From NCBI GenBank assembly GCA_964195005.1, contig CAXMOO010000112.1, positions 1 through 15,955 of the forward strand: a stretch of 15,955 nt of DNA, given 5' to 3'. Below the pieces are notes generated by a model. That model was not told the origin of the DNA and did not search any database. It saw only the letters and a program-made list of their open reading frames with translations. Position numbers and translations under genes: made by a program. Shown piece by piece: positions 7,725-14,072 of the stretch. Every line of letters begins with the position of its first letter. Position 1 is the first letter of the stretch. The DNA comes from JAUXLW01 sp964195005. Its GTDB lineage: Bacteria > Actinomycetota > Acidimicrobiia > Spongiisociales > SHLN01.

Positions 7725-8479
7725 GTTTGGCTCTCCTCGGCGACCCGGTAGCCCACAGTTTGTCTCCGGTGATCCATGCAGCAGCCCTTCACGCGGCCGG
7801 GATTGCAGGGAGTTACGAGTCCCGGCGGGTCGACGCCGGCGGTGTATCCGAGGCTATCCAGCAACTGCGCGAGGGGCTGCTGGATGGTGCCAACGTCACA
7901 ATGCCCCACAAGCGGCTGGCCGCAAGTCTGAGCGATCACCTGAGCGGGGTCGCCGGTCGGACCGGCAGCGTCAACACCCTGGTTCTTCGTGATGGGCTGG
8001 TTCATGGCGAGACGACCGATGTCGGAGGGGTTCGTTCTGCCTGGGGTGGGCTGCCTCCTGAGCCGATCCTTCTCCTCGGGGCCGGAGGAGCTGCCGCAGC
8101 AGCTCTCGTTGCACTCGAGGGTCGGGAGATCTTTGTAGCGACCCGCGACCCGGCCTCGGCGCGAGCCCTGGTCGATGCCGTGGGGGTGCAGGCTTCTTTT
8201 GTTGACTGGGGGAGCAGCGTCCCTGGTGCGGTGGTACTCAACGCCACCCCATTGGGGATGCACGGCGAATCGCTTCCCGCCGGCTTGCTGGTAGCTGCCA
8301 GCGGGTTGTTCGACATGGCCTATGGCCCGACAATCACCCCGGCGGTGTTTGAGGCGTCTGAGCGGGGCTTACCCAGTGTTGACGGGCGCCAAATGCTGGT
8401 GGCTCAGGCGGCGATTTCATTCCAAATCTGGACGGGTGTGGAGGCGTCGATCGAGGCGATGGCCGCCAGTCTCGGCTGA
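7718..8479 (+). CDS. aroE: Shikimate dehydrogenase (NADP-dependent)
   Basis: AroE reduces 3-dehydroshikimate to shikimate in aromatic amino acid synthesis in the cytoplasm. The 253-residue protein is slightly short for the family (about 270). The substrate-binding HSLSP motif is near 14-18. The catalytic Lys is K65 in NVTMPHK, SVNTL gives the shikimate-binding Asn, and the catalytic Asp is D101 in ETTDVGG, where most relatives have NTD. The nucleotide-binding loop GAGGAAAA is near 126-133, NATPLGM near 175-181, and the C-terminus carries DGRQMLVAQAAISFQIWTG. The start ATG 7718 is preceded by GAGGGG at 5-base spacing and leads straight into RLALLGDPVAHS. Following mltG is the standard actinobacterial context. 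The ATG itself lies in a degenerate repeat copy. Confidence 0.94.
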   Translation: MVRLALLGDPVAHSLSPVIHAAALHAAGIAGSYESRRVDAGGVSEAIQQLREGLLDGANVTMPHKRLAASLSDHLSGVAGRTGSVNTLVLRDGLVHGETTDVGGVRSAWGGLPPEPILLLGAGGAAAAALVALEGREIFVATRDPASARALVDAVGVQASFVDWGSSVPGAVVLNATPLGMHGESLPAGLLVAASGLFDMAYGPTITPAVFEASERGLPSVDGRQMLVAQAAISFQIWTGVEASIEAMAASLG

Positions 8480-8497
8480 GCCTGCTTCCCATTCGGA

Positions 8498-8516
8498 CGG
8501 CCGCTAAGAGCGGTCG
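8498..8516 (+). terminator. Short GC hairpin after aroE, possible terminator
   Basis: CGGCCGC (8498-8504) pairs with GCGGTCG (8510-8516) over 7 positions including one G-U, with a 5-base loop. It begins 19 bases after the aroE stop, between the housekeeping block and the pilus block. No U-run follows, so termination is only suggested. The rest of the 102-base gap shows no convincing promoter: TTGCCG (8541-8546) and TAGAGG (8564-8569) are 17 apart, but the second is a poor -10 and lies 1 base from the pilB ribosome binding site. Confidence 0.4.
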
Positions 8517-8570
8517 AATTCCTCAAGACGGCCTGGCTCTTTGCCGAAATGAGGGGGACTTGTTAGAGGC

Positions 8571-8576
8571 AAGGAG
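8571..8576 (+). promoter_or_regulatory. Ribosome binding site of pilB
   Basis: AAGGAG lies 5 bases before a GTG start at 8582. This strong site decides the GTG start, and the protein from there begins directly with the first MshEN motif (HLGTMLVQEGLL). Confidence 0.85.
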
Positions 8577-8581
8577 AGGTT

Positions 8582-10243
8582 GTGACCACTGAAGCGCGCC
8601 ATCTTGGGACGATGCTCGTTCAAGAGGGCCTTCTCGATCGAGCAGATCTTGATCGTGCGACTGAAATCCAGGGGGAGACGGGCATGCCTCTCGGGCGGAT
8701 TCTGGTCGAAGAGGGGTTCGTCAAAGAGACCGATCTCGTCAAGACGCTGGCGCGCCACATCGGCCTGGAGTTTGTCGGCCTCGACGAAGTTACTATCGAC
8801 CCGTCGGCTTCGGCCCTCATTCCCGAGCCGCTCGCCCGCCGCTACAACGCTATCCCGATCGCCTTCGAGGATGGCTCTTTGGTTGTGGCGATGGCCGACC
8901 CGGCCAATGTGCTGGCCATTGATGACATCCGGGCGATAACTGGTCTCGATATCCTTCCCCGGGTTGCCACGAAAACTGAAGTCGAAGACGCCATATCCCG
9001 GATGGCGCGATTCGATGATTCGGTATCCGACCTCGGCGAACTGCTCGACGATGAGGCTGAAGTCGAGGATCTTGGAGCTCTCGAGGCCTCGGTCGACGAG
9101 GCGCCGGTCGTCAAGCTCGTCAACACGATTATCACGCGGGCGATCAACGAGAGGGCCTCCGACATTCACATCGAGCCGGGTGAGAGGGACCTCAGGATTC
9201 GCTTCCGGATTGACGGTGTGCTTCACGAATCAATGTCCACTCCGCGGGCAATTGCCAACGCCATGGTGAGCCGCCTCAAGATCATGGCCGACATCAATAT
9301 TGCCGAGCGCCGCATTCCGCAGGACGGCCGCATGAGCCTCAAAGTGGCCGGGAAACAGGTGGACCTTCGTGTGGCCACGCTTCCCTCGGTATACGGAGAG
9401 AAGGTCGTGCTGCGTATTCTTGATCGCAGCTCCGTGATGCTCGAGTTGACCGACCTCGGCTTCGGCGCAAGAAATCTGGAACGATTCCAGGAAGCCTACG
9501 AGCGCCCGTATGGAGCGATTCTGGTTACCGGCCCCACCGGTTCCGGTAAGTCGACGACACTGTACGCCACCCTCAACGTCCTCAACGACCCCAAGGTGAA
9601 CATCATCACCGTTGAGGACCCTGTCGAGTATCGCCTTGGGGGAATCACGCAGATTCAGGTGAACCGTAAAGCCGGCCTGACGTTTGCTTCAGCTCTTCGT
9701 TCGATTCTGCGTGCCGACCCCGACGTTGTGCTCATCGGTGAGATCCGTGACCGGGAAACCGCCCAGATCGCCATCGAAGCCGCTCTCACCGGCCACCTCG
9801 TGCTGTCAACGCTGCACACCAACGATTCTTCTTCGAGCATCGGGCGCCTCATCGAAATGGAAGTAGAGCCATACCTGGTCGCCTCATCGATCGACGGGAT
9901 TCTCGCTCAACGGCTGGCGCGCCGACTCTGTGAGAAGTGCAAGGTGACGGCGCCGCCTGCCGTCGAGGAATTCGAGAAGCTCGGTCTCGAAGCTCCCAAG
10001 GAAGTTTATGCGCCAGAAGGCTGCGGGAGCTGCGCCAATACTGGCTACCGCGGGCGTTTGGCTCTGCACGAGATCTTGCTGGTAAGCGAGGAGATCCAGC
10101 GTCTGGCGGTAGAGCGGCGACCCTCAGATGAGATCAAGGTTGCGGCCCTTGCCGCCGGCATGACCACCCTCTGGCAGGACGGTATTGAAAAGGTCGCCTC
10201 CGGAGTCACCTCCCTCGAGGAGATCATGCGAGTGGTGGCGTGA
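8582..10243 (+). CDS. pilB: Type IV pilus extension ATPase PilB (GspE/PilB family)
   Basis: PilB is the hexameric cytoplasmic motor that drives pilin polymerisation through PilC. The protein has 553 residues. The N-terminal MshEN domain (about 5-145) carries two c-di-GMP-type motifs: LGTMLVQEGLLDRADLDRA ending in Gln (first half) and LGRILVEEGFVKETDLVKT (second half). The ATPase core has Walker A GPTGSGKSTT (from G317, Lys K323), the Asp box, Walker B VVLIGEIRD with E387, and the His box TGHLVLSTLHTND. The zinc-binding tetracysteine is C450-x2-C453 and C481-x2-C484, which marks PilB/GspE rather than PilT. The start is GTG 8582 with AAGGAG upstream. The stop overlaps the next gene as GTGA, giving a coupled pilB-pilT-pilC unit. 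A type II secretion GspE is the alternative, but the PilT, pilins and PilM nearby point to a pilus. Confidence 0.95.
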   Translation: MTTEARHLGTMLVQEGLLDRADLDRATEIQGETGMPLGRILVEEGFVKETDLVKTLARHIGLEFVGLDEVTIDPSASALIPEPLARRYNAIPIAFEDGSLVVAMADPANVLAIDDIRAITGLDILPRVATKTEVEDAISRMARFDDSVSDLGELLDDEAEVEDLGALEASVDEAPVVKLVNTIITRAINERASDIHIEPGERDLRIRFRIDGVLHESMSTPRAIANAMVSRLKIMADINIAERRIPQDGRMSLKVAGKQVDLRVATLPSVYGEKVVLRILDRSSVMLELTDLGFGARNLERFQEAYERPYGAILVTGPTGSGKSTTLYATLNVLNDPKVNIITVEDPVEYRLGGITQIQVNRKAGLTFASALRSILRADPDVVLIGEIRDRETAQIAIEAALTGHLVLSTLHTNDSSSSIGRLIEMEVEPYLVASSIDGILAQRLARRLCEKCKVTAPPAVEEFEKLGLEAPKEVYAPEGCGSCANTGYRGRLALHEILLVSEEIQRLAVERRPSDEIKVAALAAGMTTLWQDGIEKVASGVTSLEEIMRVVA

Positions 10244-11772
10244 GCCGGGTAAGTCGGCAATTAGGAGACGCTCTCGTTAACAAGCATCGCCTGAGCCGTG
10301 ACGCGCTGGAGCATCTGCTTGTCGAGGAGCAAGCCAATGGTGTCTCCCTCGTCAAGTTGCTCATCGGTGGTGGGTACGTATCCGATTCCGACCTGCTCGA
10401 GACGGTGGCCGAGCAGCTCGGTATCGACTTCATCAATCTCGAGATGGCGGTGATTCAACCGGATGCGCTGGATAAGTTAGACGCGGCGACGGCGCGGCAG
10501 TTCCAGGCGGTTCCAATCTCGGTCGAGGACCACGGGGTAGTGATCGCGGTCGCCGACCCCTTTGTCGAAAATCTGCGGGAAACACTCGAGACTGCCTGCG
10601 GAAGCCCGGTCTCAATGGGTCTCGCACCGAAGAAAGCCATCGACCGCGTCCTTGGTGACTACTTCACCTTCGACGGCGACGATATCGAGCCGCTCACCGT
10701 CGAGGAGGAGCTCCACCTGAACGACCTCCTCGTAATCCTCATGGAACGGAAGGGATCCGACCTCCACCTCACGGCCGGAGCCCATCCCCAGATACGGGTG
10801 AACGGGCTCCTAACCCCGCTCGAACATTTCCCGCCGATGATGCCCGCCGAGCTGCGGCGCATCATCTATGCGATTCTCACTGCCGAGCAGCGGCAGCGTC
10901 TCGAGGAGAATCGTGAGCTTGATGCCTCTCACCCCGTTCCAGGTCAGGGCCGCTTTCGGGTCAATGTGTTTTTCCAGCGAGATTCCGTGGGAGCGGTCCT
11001 GCGGGCCATTCCCAACGAGATCCAGCGACCGAGAGATCTCGGTATGCCCGAGATCGTCGACTCATTCGCCAAGCTCCACCGCGGCCTGGTGCTGGTGACC
11101 GGCCCCACCGGGTCAGGCAAATCCACGTCACTCGCCTCGATCGTGAATCTCATCAATGAGAACCGGGCCGTTCACATCATGACCATCGAGGACCCGATCG
11201 AGTTCCTGCATAAACACAAGGCGGCCATAGTCAACCAACGCGAAGTAGGAACCGACACGAAGGGCTTCAACGAGGCCCTCCGGCACGTCCTGCGTCAGGA
11301 TCCAGACGTCATCCTTGTCGGCGAGATGCGAGACCTGGAAACGATCTCGGCCGCCCTCACCGCAGCTGAGACCGGCCACCTGGTCTTCGGAACCTTGCAC
11401 ACCCAGAGCGCCCCGAAATCGATAGATCGAGTGATCGACGTATTTCCCTCCCACCAGCAATCGCAGGTGAGGGTTCAGCTCGGCAGCTCCATCCAGGCCG
11501 TGGTGAGCCAGCAGTTGCTACCCACTGCCGATGGCAAGGGTCGGGTTGTCGCGGTCGAGGTGATGATGGCTACAGCCGCCATCCGCAATCAAATCCGCGA
11601 TGGCAACGTCCATCAGATCCCTTCGTCGATGCAGGCCGGGTCTCAGTTCGGAATGCAGACGATGGACCAGTCGCTTGCCGACCTGGTAGCGCGGGGCAGG
11701 ATCACCCGTGAGCTCGCTTTCGAGCGCTGTGCAGATCCTGAGGGTCTCAAGCGGCTGATGGCGGGTGGATGA
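10240..11772 (+). CDS. pilT: Type IV pilus retraction ATPase PilT with N-terminal MshEN-like domain
   Basis: PilT depolymerises the pilus and powers twitching. At 510 residues this protein is about 155 longer than classical PilT (about 345-370). Residues about 155-510 are typical PilT: LNDLLVILMERKGSDLHLTAG, Walker A GPTGSGKSTS (from G288, Lys K294), Walker B VILVGEMRD with E362, ETGHLVFGTLHT, SIDRVIDVFP, and the C-terminal AIRNQIRDGNVHQI and FGMQTMDQSLADLV segments. It has no PilB tetracysteine. Residues about 1-150 resemble MshEN: LGDALVNKHRLSRDALEHL and LVKLLIGGGYVSDSDLLET, but with departures (no Arg before LG, His for the mid-motif Gly, Val for the second motif Gly), so nucleotide binding may be lost. 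GTG 10240 overlaps the pilB stop by 4 bases. The stop overlaps pilC likewise. Confidence 0.93.
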   Translation: MSRVSRQLGDALVNKHRLSRDALEHLLVEEQANGVSLVKLLIGGGYVSDSDLLETVAEQLGIDFINLEMAVIQPDALDKLDAATARQFQAVPISVEDHGVVIAVADPFVENLRETLETACGSPVSMGLAPKKAIDRVLGDYFTFDGDDIEPLTVEEELHLNDLLVILMERKGSDLHLTAGAHPQIRVNGLLTPLEHFPPMMPAELRRIIYAILTAEQRQRLEENRELDASHPVPGQGRFRVNVFFQRDSVGAVLRAIPNEIQRPRDLGMPEIVDSFAKLHRGLVLVTGPTGSGKSTSLASIVNLINENRAVHIMTIEDPIEFLHKHKAAIVNQREVGTDTKGFNEALRHVLRQDPDVILVGEMRDLETISAALTAAETGHLVFGTLHTQSAPKSIDRVIDVFPSHQQSQVRVQLGSSIQAVVSQQLLPTADGKGRVVAVEVMMATAAIRNQIRDGNVHQIPSSMQAGSQFGMQTMDQSLADLVARGRITRELAFERCADPEGLKRLMAGG

Positions 11773-12995
11773 TGGCTGCTACAACGTTCACTTATCGGGC
11801 CCGGGATAGGTCTGGCAAGGTCCACGAAGGCGAAATCGAAGGGTCGTCGCGCGAGGCCGTAGTCAAAGCGCTGGGCGAGAAGGGTGTCATGCCCCTCGCC
11901 GTCGAGCAGAAGAAGACCGGCGGGCTCAAAACGGAGATCAACATCCCCGGCTTGAGCGGGCGGATCAAAGCCAAGGAAGTCGCGGTTTTCAGCCGTCAGT
12001 TCGCCACGATGATCAACGCCGGCCTTTCCCTTCTTCGCTCACTTTCAGTGCTGGAGGAACAGACCGACTCGTCTGCCTTACGCAAGATCCTCGGCGAGGT
12101 GCGACGCGATGTAGAACGCGGCGTTGGGCTCTCCACTGCCCTCGAAAAGCACCCGAAGGTTTTCAACAAGCTGTATACCTCCATGGTCAAAGCCGGTGAA
12201 GCCGGCGGTGTGTTGGACGACACCCTCATCAGGCTCGCCGATGCCCTCGAGGCGCAAGTGGCCCTGCGCAGCAAGGTCAAATCGGCGATGGCCTATCCCG
12301 TGGTTGTGCTCTCCATGGTCGGCCTCGTGGTTATCGGCATGATGATGTTCGTTGTTCCGATTTTCGTGGACCTGTATGCCGGTGCCGGGGGCGAGCTGCC
12401 ACTGCCCACCAAGGTGCTGATCGGCGCCTCTGAGGCGTTCACCGGCTTCTGGTTCATCATCCTTCCCGGGATGGTGGGCGGGGCGATTGGCTTTCGTAAG
12501 TGGATCAACACAAAAGCCGGCCGCAATATTTGGGACCGTTTCAAGTTGAAGATGCCGGTTTTTGGTGGAGTGGTTCACAAGACGGCTATTAGCCGCTTCT
12601 CGTCGACCCTGGGCGTCCTCTTGCGTACCGGCGTTCCGATTCTGCAGGCCATGGAGATTGTCCAGGACGTCGCCGGCAACGTTGTGGTGGCCGATGCGGT
12701 TGCGGATGTTGCCAAATCCGTCAAAGACGGCGATTCGCTCGCCGTGCCACTCGAATCGCACAAGGTCTTTCCTCCGATGGTTGTGCAGATGATCGCAGTG
12801 GGCGAGGAGACGGGCGCCGTCGATTCAATGCTGGATAAAGTGGCCCAGTTCTACGACCAGGAAGTCAACGACACGGTCGACGCACTCACCAGTTTGCTCG
12901 AACCACTCCTCATCGCCTTCATGGGTATGACGGTCGGCGGAATCCTCGTAGCCCTCTACCTTCCCATGTTCAACCTCGTCAACGTGGTGGGGTGA
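11769..12995 (+). CDS. pilC: Type IV pilus inner-membrane platform protein PilC (GspF family)
   Basis: PilC is the integral membrane platform that couples PilB and PilT rotation to pilin addition and removal. Its 408 residues match the family. The N-terminus FTYRARDRSGKVHEGEIEG is characteristic. Two GspF domains follow, roughly 70-195 and 275-400, each opening with a phrase such as FSRQFATMINAGLSLLRSL or FSSTLGVLLRTGVPILQAM. Hydrophobic segments lie near 178-200 (VVVLSMVGLVVIGMMMFVV), 222-240, and 376-400 (LLIAFMGMTVGGILVALYL). The start is one of two adjacent ATG codons (11769 or 11772); the first overlaps the pilT stop as ATGA, so translation is probably coupled. A GC-rich hairpin begins at the base after the stop. 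Confidence 0.96.
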   Translation: MMAATTFTYRARDRSGKVHEGEIEGSSREAVVKALGEKGVMPLAVEQKKTGGLKTEINIPGLSGRIKAKEVAVFSRQFATMINAGLSLLRSLSVLEEQTDSSALRKILGEVRRDVERGVGLSTALEKHPKVFNKLYTSMVKAGEAGGVLDDTLIRLADALEAQVALRSKVKSAMAYPVVVLSMVGLVVIGMMMFVVPIFVDLYAGAGGELPLPTKVLIGASEAFTGFWFIILPGMVGGAIGFRKWINTKAGRNIWDRFKLKMPVFGGVVHKTAISRFSSTLGVLLRTGVPILQAMEIVQDVAGNVVVADAVADVAKSVKDGDSLAVPLESHKVFPPMVVQMIAVGEETGAVDSMLDKVAQFYDQEVNDTVDALTSLLEPLLIAFMGMTVGGILVALYLPMFNLVNVVG

Positions 12996-13035
12996 GCCCC
13001 TCTCGCGGAGCGGAGTCTTCGGAGCGAGCAGGGGC
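12996..13035 (+). terminator. GC-rich hairpin directly after pilC
   Basis: GCCCCTCTCGC (12996-13006) pairs with GCGAGCAGGGGC (13024-13035) over 11 base pairs with one bulged C at 13029 and a 17-base loop. It starts on the base after the pilC stop codon. No U-run follows. It may end or stabilise the pilB-pilT-pilC transcript. It is also one copy of a repeat that recurs about 75 bases downstream. Confidence 0.5.
13005..13026 (+). repeat. Intergenic repeat, copy 1 (22-base core)
   Basis: The core reads GCGGAGCGGAGTCTTC then GGAGCG. It matches copy 2 at 13080-13101 at 21 of 22 bases. The 475-base gap 12996-13470 that holds it has no supported gene; it contains these repeats, several inverted repeats and the pilA1 ribosome binding site. 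Confidence 0.75.
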
Positions 13036-13058
13036 GGGAGTGAAATCACCAAACGGCG

Positions 13059-13078
13059 GGAGAGGAACGTTCCTCTCC
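13059..13078 (+). repeat. Perfect 20-base palindrome
   Basis: GGAGAGGAAC followed by GTTCCTCTCC is fully self-complementary, so it has no loop in the DNA. It overlaps the left edge of repeat copy 2. It could be a dimeric-protein binding site or part of a folded repeat unit; the sequence alone does not decide. Confidence 0.6.
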
Positions 13079-13079
13079 T

Positions 13080-13101
13080 GCGGAGTGGAGTCTTCGGAGC
13101 G
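13080..13101 (+). repeat. Intergenic repeat, copy 2 (22-base core)
   Basis: It matches copy 1 with a single C/T change. Its flanks CCTCTCCT (13072-13079) and GGGAGGGG (13106-13113) can pair with two G-U pairs, giving a hairpin like that of copy 1 but in competition with the palindrome 13059-13078. A further hairpin, GGTGGG (13119-13124) with CCCACC (13130-13135), follows. Confidence 0.75.
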
Positions 13102-13171
13102 GAGTGGGAGGGGTTAGGGGTGGGTGGTGCCCACCAACAGCGGGAATGCCAGAAGCTTGACTCCCCCCCAC

Positions 13172-13217
13172 AATTGTTGCTTCCAGGTGACCTTGCACAA
13201 GGCGGTGCTCAACAATT
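13172..13217 (+). repeat. Nested inverted repeat in the pilC-pilA1 spacer
   Basis: AATTGTTG (13172-13179) is the exact complement of CAACAATT (13210-13217), 30 bases apart. A CCTT/AAGG pair (13191-13194 and 13199-13202) lies inside. It could be a folded leader or a small RNA element. The flanking sequence is C-rich (a run of seven C at 13163-13169). Confidence 0.4.
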
Positions 13218-13303
13218 AACTGCTGGTTCGGTGCGCGCCCGACCGGCTCGTGTTTCAACCCTCGGGTTTTACCAACGCTCTGCTCAGGACGCCGTTGTTG
13301 GAA

Positions 13304-13352
13304 ACCACCCCCTCCCAACCTCCCCCACTTCGTTTCACTCCGTGGGAGAGGA
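13304..13352 (-). repeat. Inverted, degenerate third copy of the intergenic repeat
   Basis: Read on the minus strand, this stretch shares ordered blocks with copy 2: TCCTCTCC, CGGAGTG, AGTGGG, GGAGG and GGGTGG, so copy 2 and this copy form a long imperfect inverted repeat around about 190 bases. On its own, CCTCCCCCAC (13319-13328) pairs with GTGGGAGAGG (13342-13351) at 9 of 10 positions around a 13-base loop. Confidence 0.55.
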
Positions 13353-13455
13353 GCTAATAGTCCCTCCGGGCCCTCACACTGCTCAAGAGTTCCCGTCCTG
13401 AACCGATATATCAAGGGTAAGGGGCCGGGGCTTTCCTCGGTCTAAAGCTTGCTTC

Positions 13456-13461
13456 AAGGAG
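13456..13461 (+). promoter_or_regulatory. Ribosome binding site of pilA1
   Basis: AAGGAG lies 9 bases before ATG 13471. I could not find a matching promoter in the 475-base gap. GATATAT at 13405-13411 is the most A/T-rich patch, but no -35 is present at normal spacing. Confidence 0.8.
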
Positions 13462-13470
13462 AAACATCAG

Positions 13471-13944
13471 ATGCTTAAGATGATGCGAACCCGCCTGAAT
13501 AAGGATGAGGGTTTCACGCTTATCGAGCTGATGGTCGTGGTGTTGATTATTGCCATTTTGGTCGCCATTGCCATCCCCACCTTCCTGGGTCAGCGGAAGA
13601 ATGCCCAGGACAGCGCCGCAAAGAGCAATGTCCGCAACGCCCTGGTGACGGAGAAGGCCTACTTCTCGACCAACCAGGTGTTCACGGAGACGACTGCCCT
13701 CCTGGCTGCCATTGAGCCGAACCTGTTCGGCACGGCTGCAGACCCGGTATCGGTGGTCATCGGCACCGCCGGCGTCTCGGTCTGCCTTACGCAGCAGAGC
13801 GCCGGAGGCGACTATTTCTCCGTCTGGGACGGAACTACCGCCGGAACGGTGTATCGCGTGGCTGCCACGGCCCCGGCCGTAGCTGACTGCCCCAAGGACA
13901 CGCAGCCTGTGGCTGCGAACGGTTGGTCACCGGCCGGTTGGTAA
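13471..13944 (+). CDS. pilA: Type IV pilin, first copy (major pilin candidate)
   Basis: This is a type IVa prepilin, the building block of the pilus. The precursor has 157 residues. A 14-residue positively charged leader (MLKMMRTRLNKDEG) ends at Gly14. PilD would cut before Phe15 and methylate it; the mature N-terminus is FTLIELMVVVLIIAILVAIA with Glu5 conserved. The helix continues as IPTFLGQRKNAQDSAAKSN. The globular part has two Cys (SVCLTQ and ADCPKD) that could form the C-terminal disulfide loop, and the protein ends WSPAGW. A strong ribosome binding site precedes it. A 475-base spacer before it and a strong hairpin after it suggest a separate transcript, as expected of a highly expressed major pilin. 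Which of the two pilins is the major one is an inference. Confidence 0.93.
   Translation: MLKMMRTRLNKDEGFTLIELMVVVLIIAILVAIAIPTFLGQRKNAQDSAAKSNVRNALVTEKAYFSTNQVFTETTALLAAIEPNLFGTAADPVSVVIGTAGVSVCLTQQSAGGDYFSVWDGTTAGTVYRVAATAPAVADCPKDTQPVAANGWSPAGW
13550..13595 (+). repeat. 46-base block identical in the two pilin genes
   Basis: The bases 13550-13595 in the first pilin gene and 14131-14176 in the second are identical, including all third codon positions. They encode the hydrophobic helix up to LGQR. Outside the block, synonymous sites differ, which suggests duplication plus gene conversion or selection on the DNA. Confidence 0.85.
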
Positions 13945-13963
13945 ATCCAGCTCGATAATTAGT

Positions 13964-13995
13964 CGAGAAGCGGGCCCTGCGGGGCCCGCTTCTCG
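13964..13995 (+). terminator. Very strong 14-bp hairpin after pilA1
   Basis: CGAGAAGCGGGCCC (13964-13977) pairs perfectly with GGGCCCGCTTCTCG (13982-13995). The loop TGCG closed by C-G fits the extra-stable UNCG tetraloop class. It begins 20 bases after the pilA1 stop. There is no U-run directly after it, so it may be an I-shaped terminator, a partial terminator, or a 3' stabiliser of the pilA1 mRNA. Confidence 0.75.
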
Positions 13996-13996
13996 C

Positions 13997-14039
13997 GAGC
14001 AGAGCCCGGTGGGCTTTTGCTCAAGCCCTCACCGGAGGG
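13997..14039 (+). terminator. Second hairpin set with competing folds between the pilins
   Basis: AGCCC (14003-14007) pairs with GGGCT (14011-14015) and is followed by TTT, with an outer GAGCA/TGCTC stem (13997-14001, 14018-14022). CCCTC (14026-14030) pairs with GAGGG (14035-14039). An alternative stem, GGGCTT (14011-14016) with AAGCCC (14023-14028), uses bases from both, so the folds exclude each other. This resembles an attenuator layout, though no leader peptide is seen. Confidence 0.5.
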
Positions 14040-14072
14040 GCCGATTAATTGGGGTTGCCTAGAGGAGTCATA

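Noticed and set aside
13184..13198. Sigma-54 promoter for pilA (GG...TTGCAC)
   Set aside because: The GG to GC spacing is 7 rather than 10, and sigma-54 is generally absent from actinobacteria.
13120..13401. 93-codon + strand reading frame in the pilC-pilA1 spacer
   Set aside because: It has no ribosome binding site, starts in a hairpin, crosses repeat copies and has low-complexity content with no recognisable domain. It is most likely chance.
13381..13470. c-di-GMP riboswitch (GEMM) upstream of the pilin
   Set aside because: I looked for the conserved GEMM core sequences because pilin genes are frequent targets. Only a short GC stem near 13422-13442 is present, without the core motifs.
12996..13470. 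tRNA or CRISPR array in the long spacer
   Set aside because: No cloverleaf with a GTTC-type T-loop is visible. The repeats are only two direct copies plus one inverted copy with unequal spacing, so this is not a CRISPR array.
14049..14072. TTG at 14049 as the start of the second pilin
   Set aside because: There is no ribosome binding site upstream, and the added residues give an odd leader. GTG 14073 has GAGGAG five bases upstream and gives a normal short prepilin leader.
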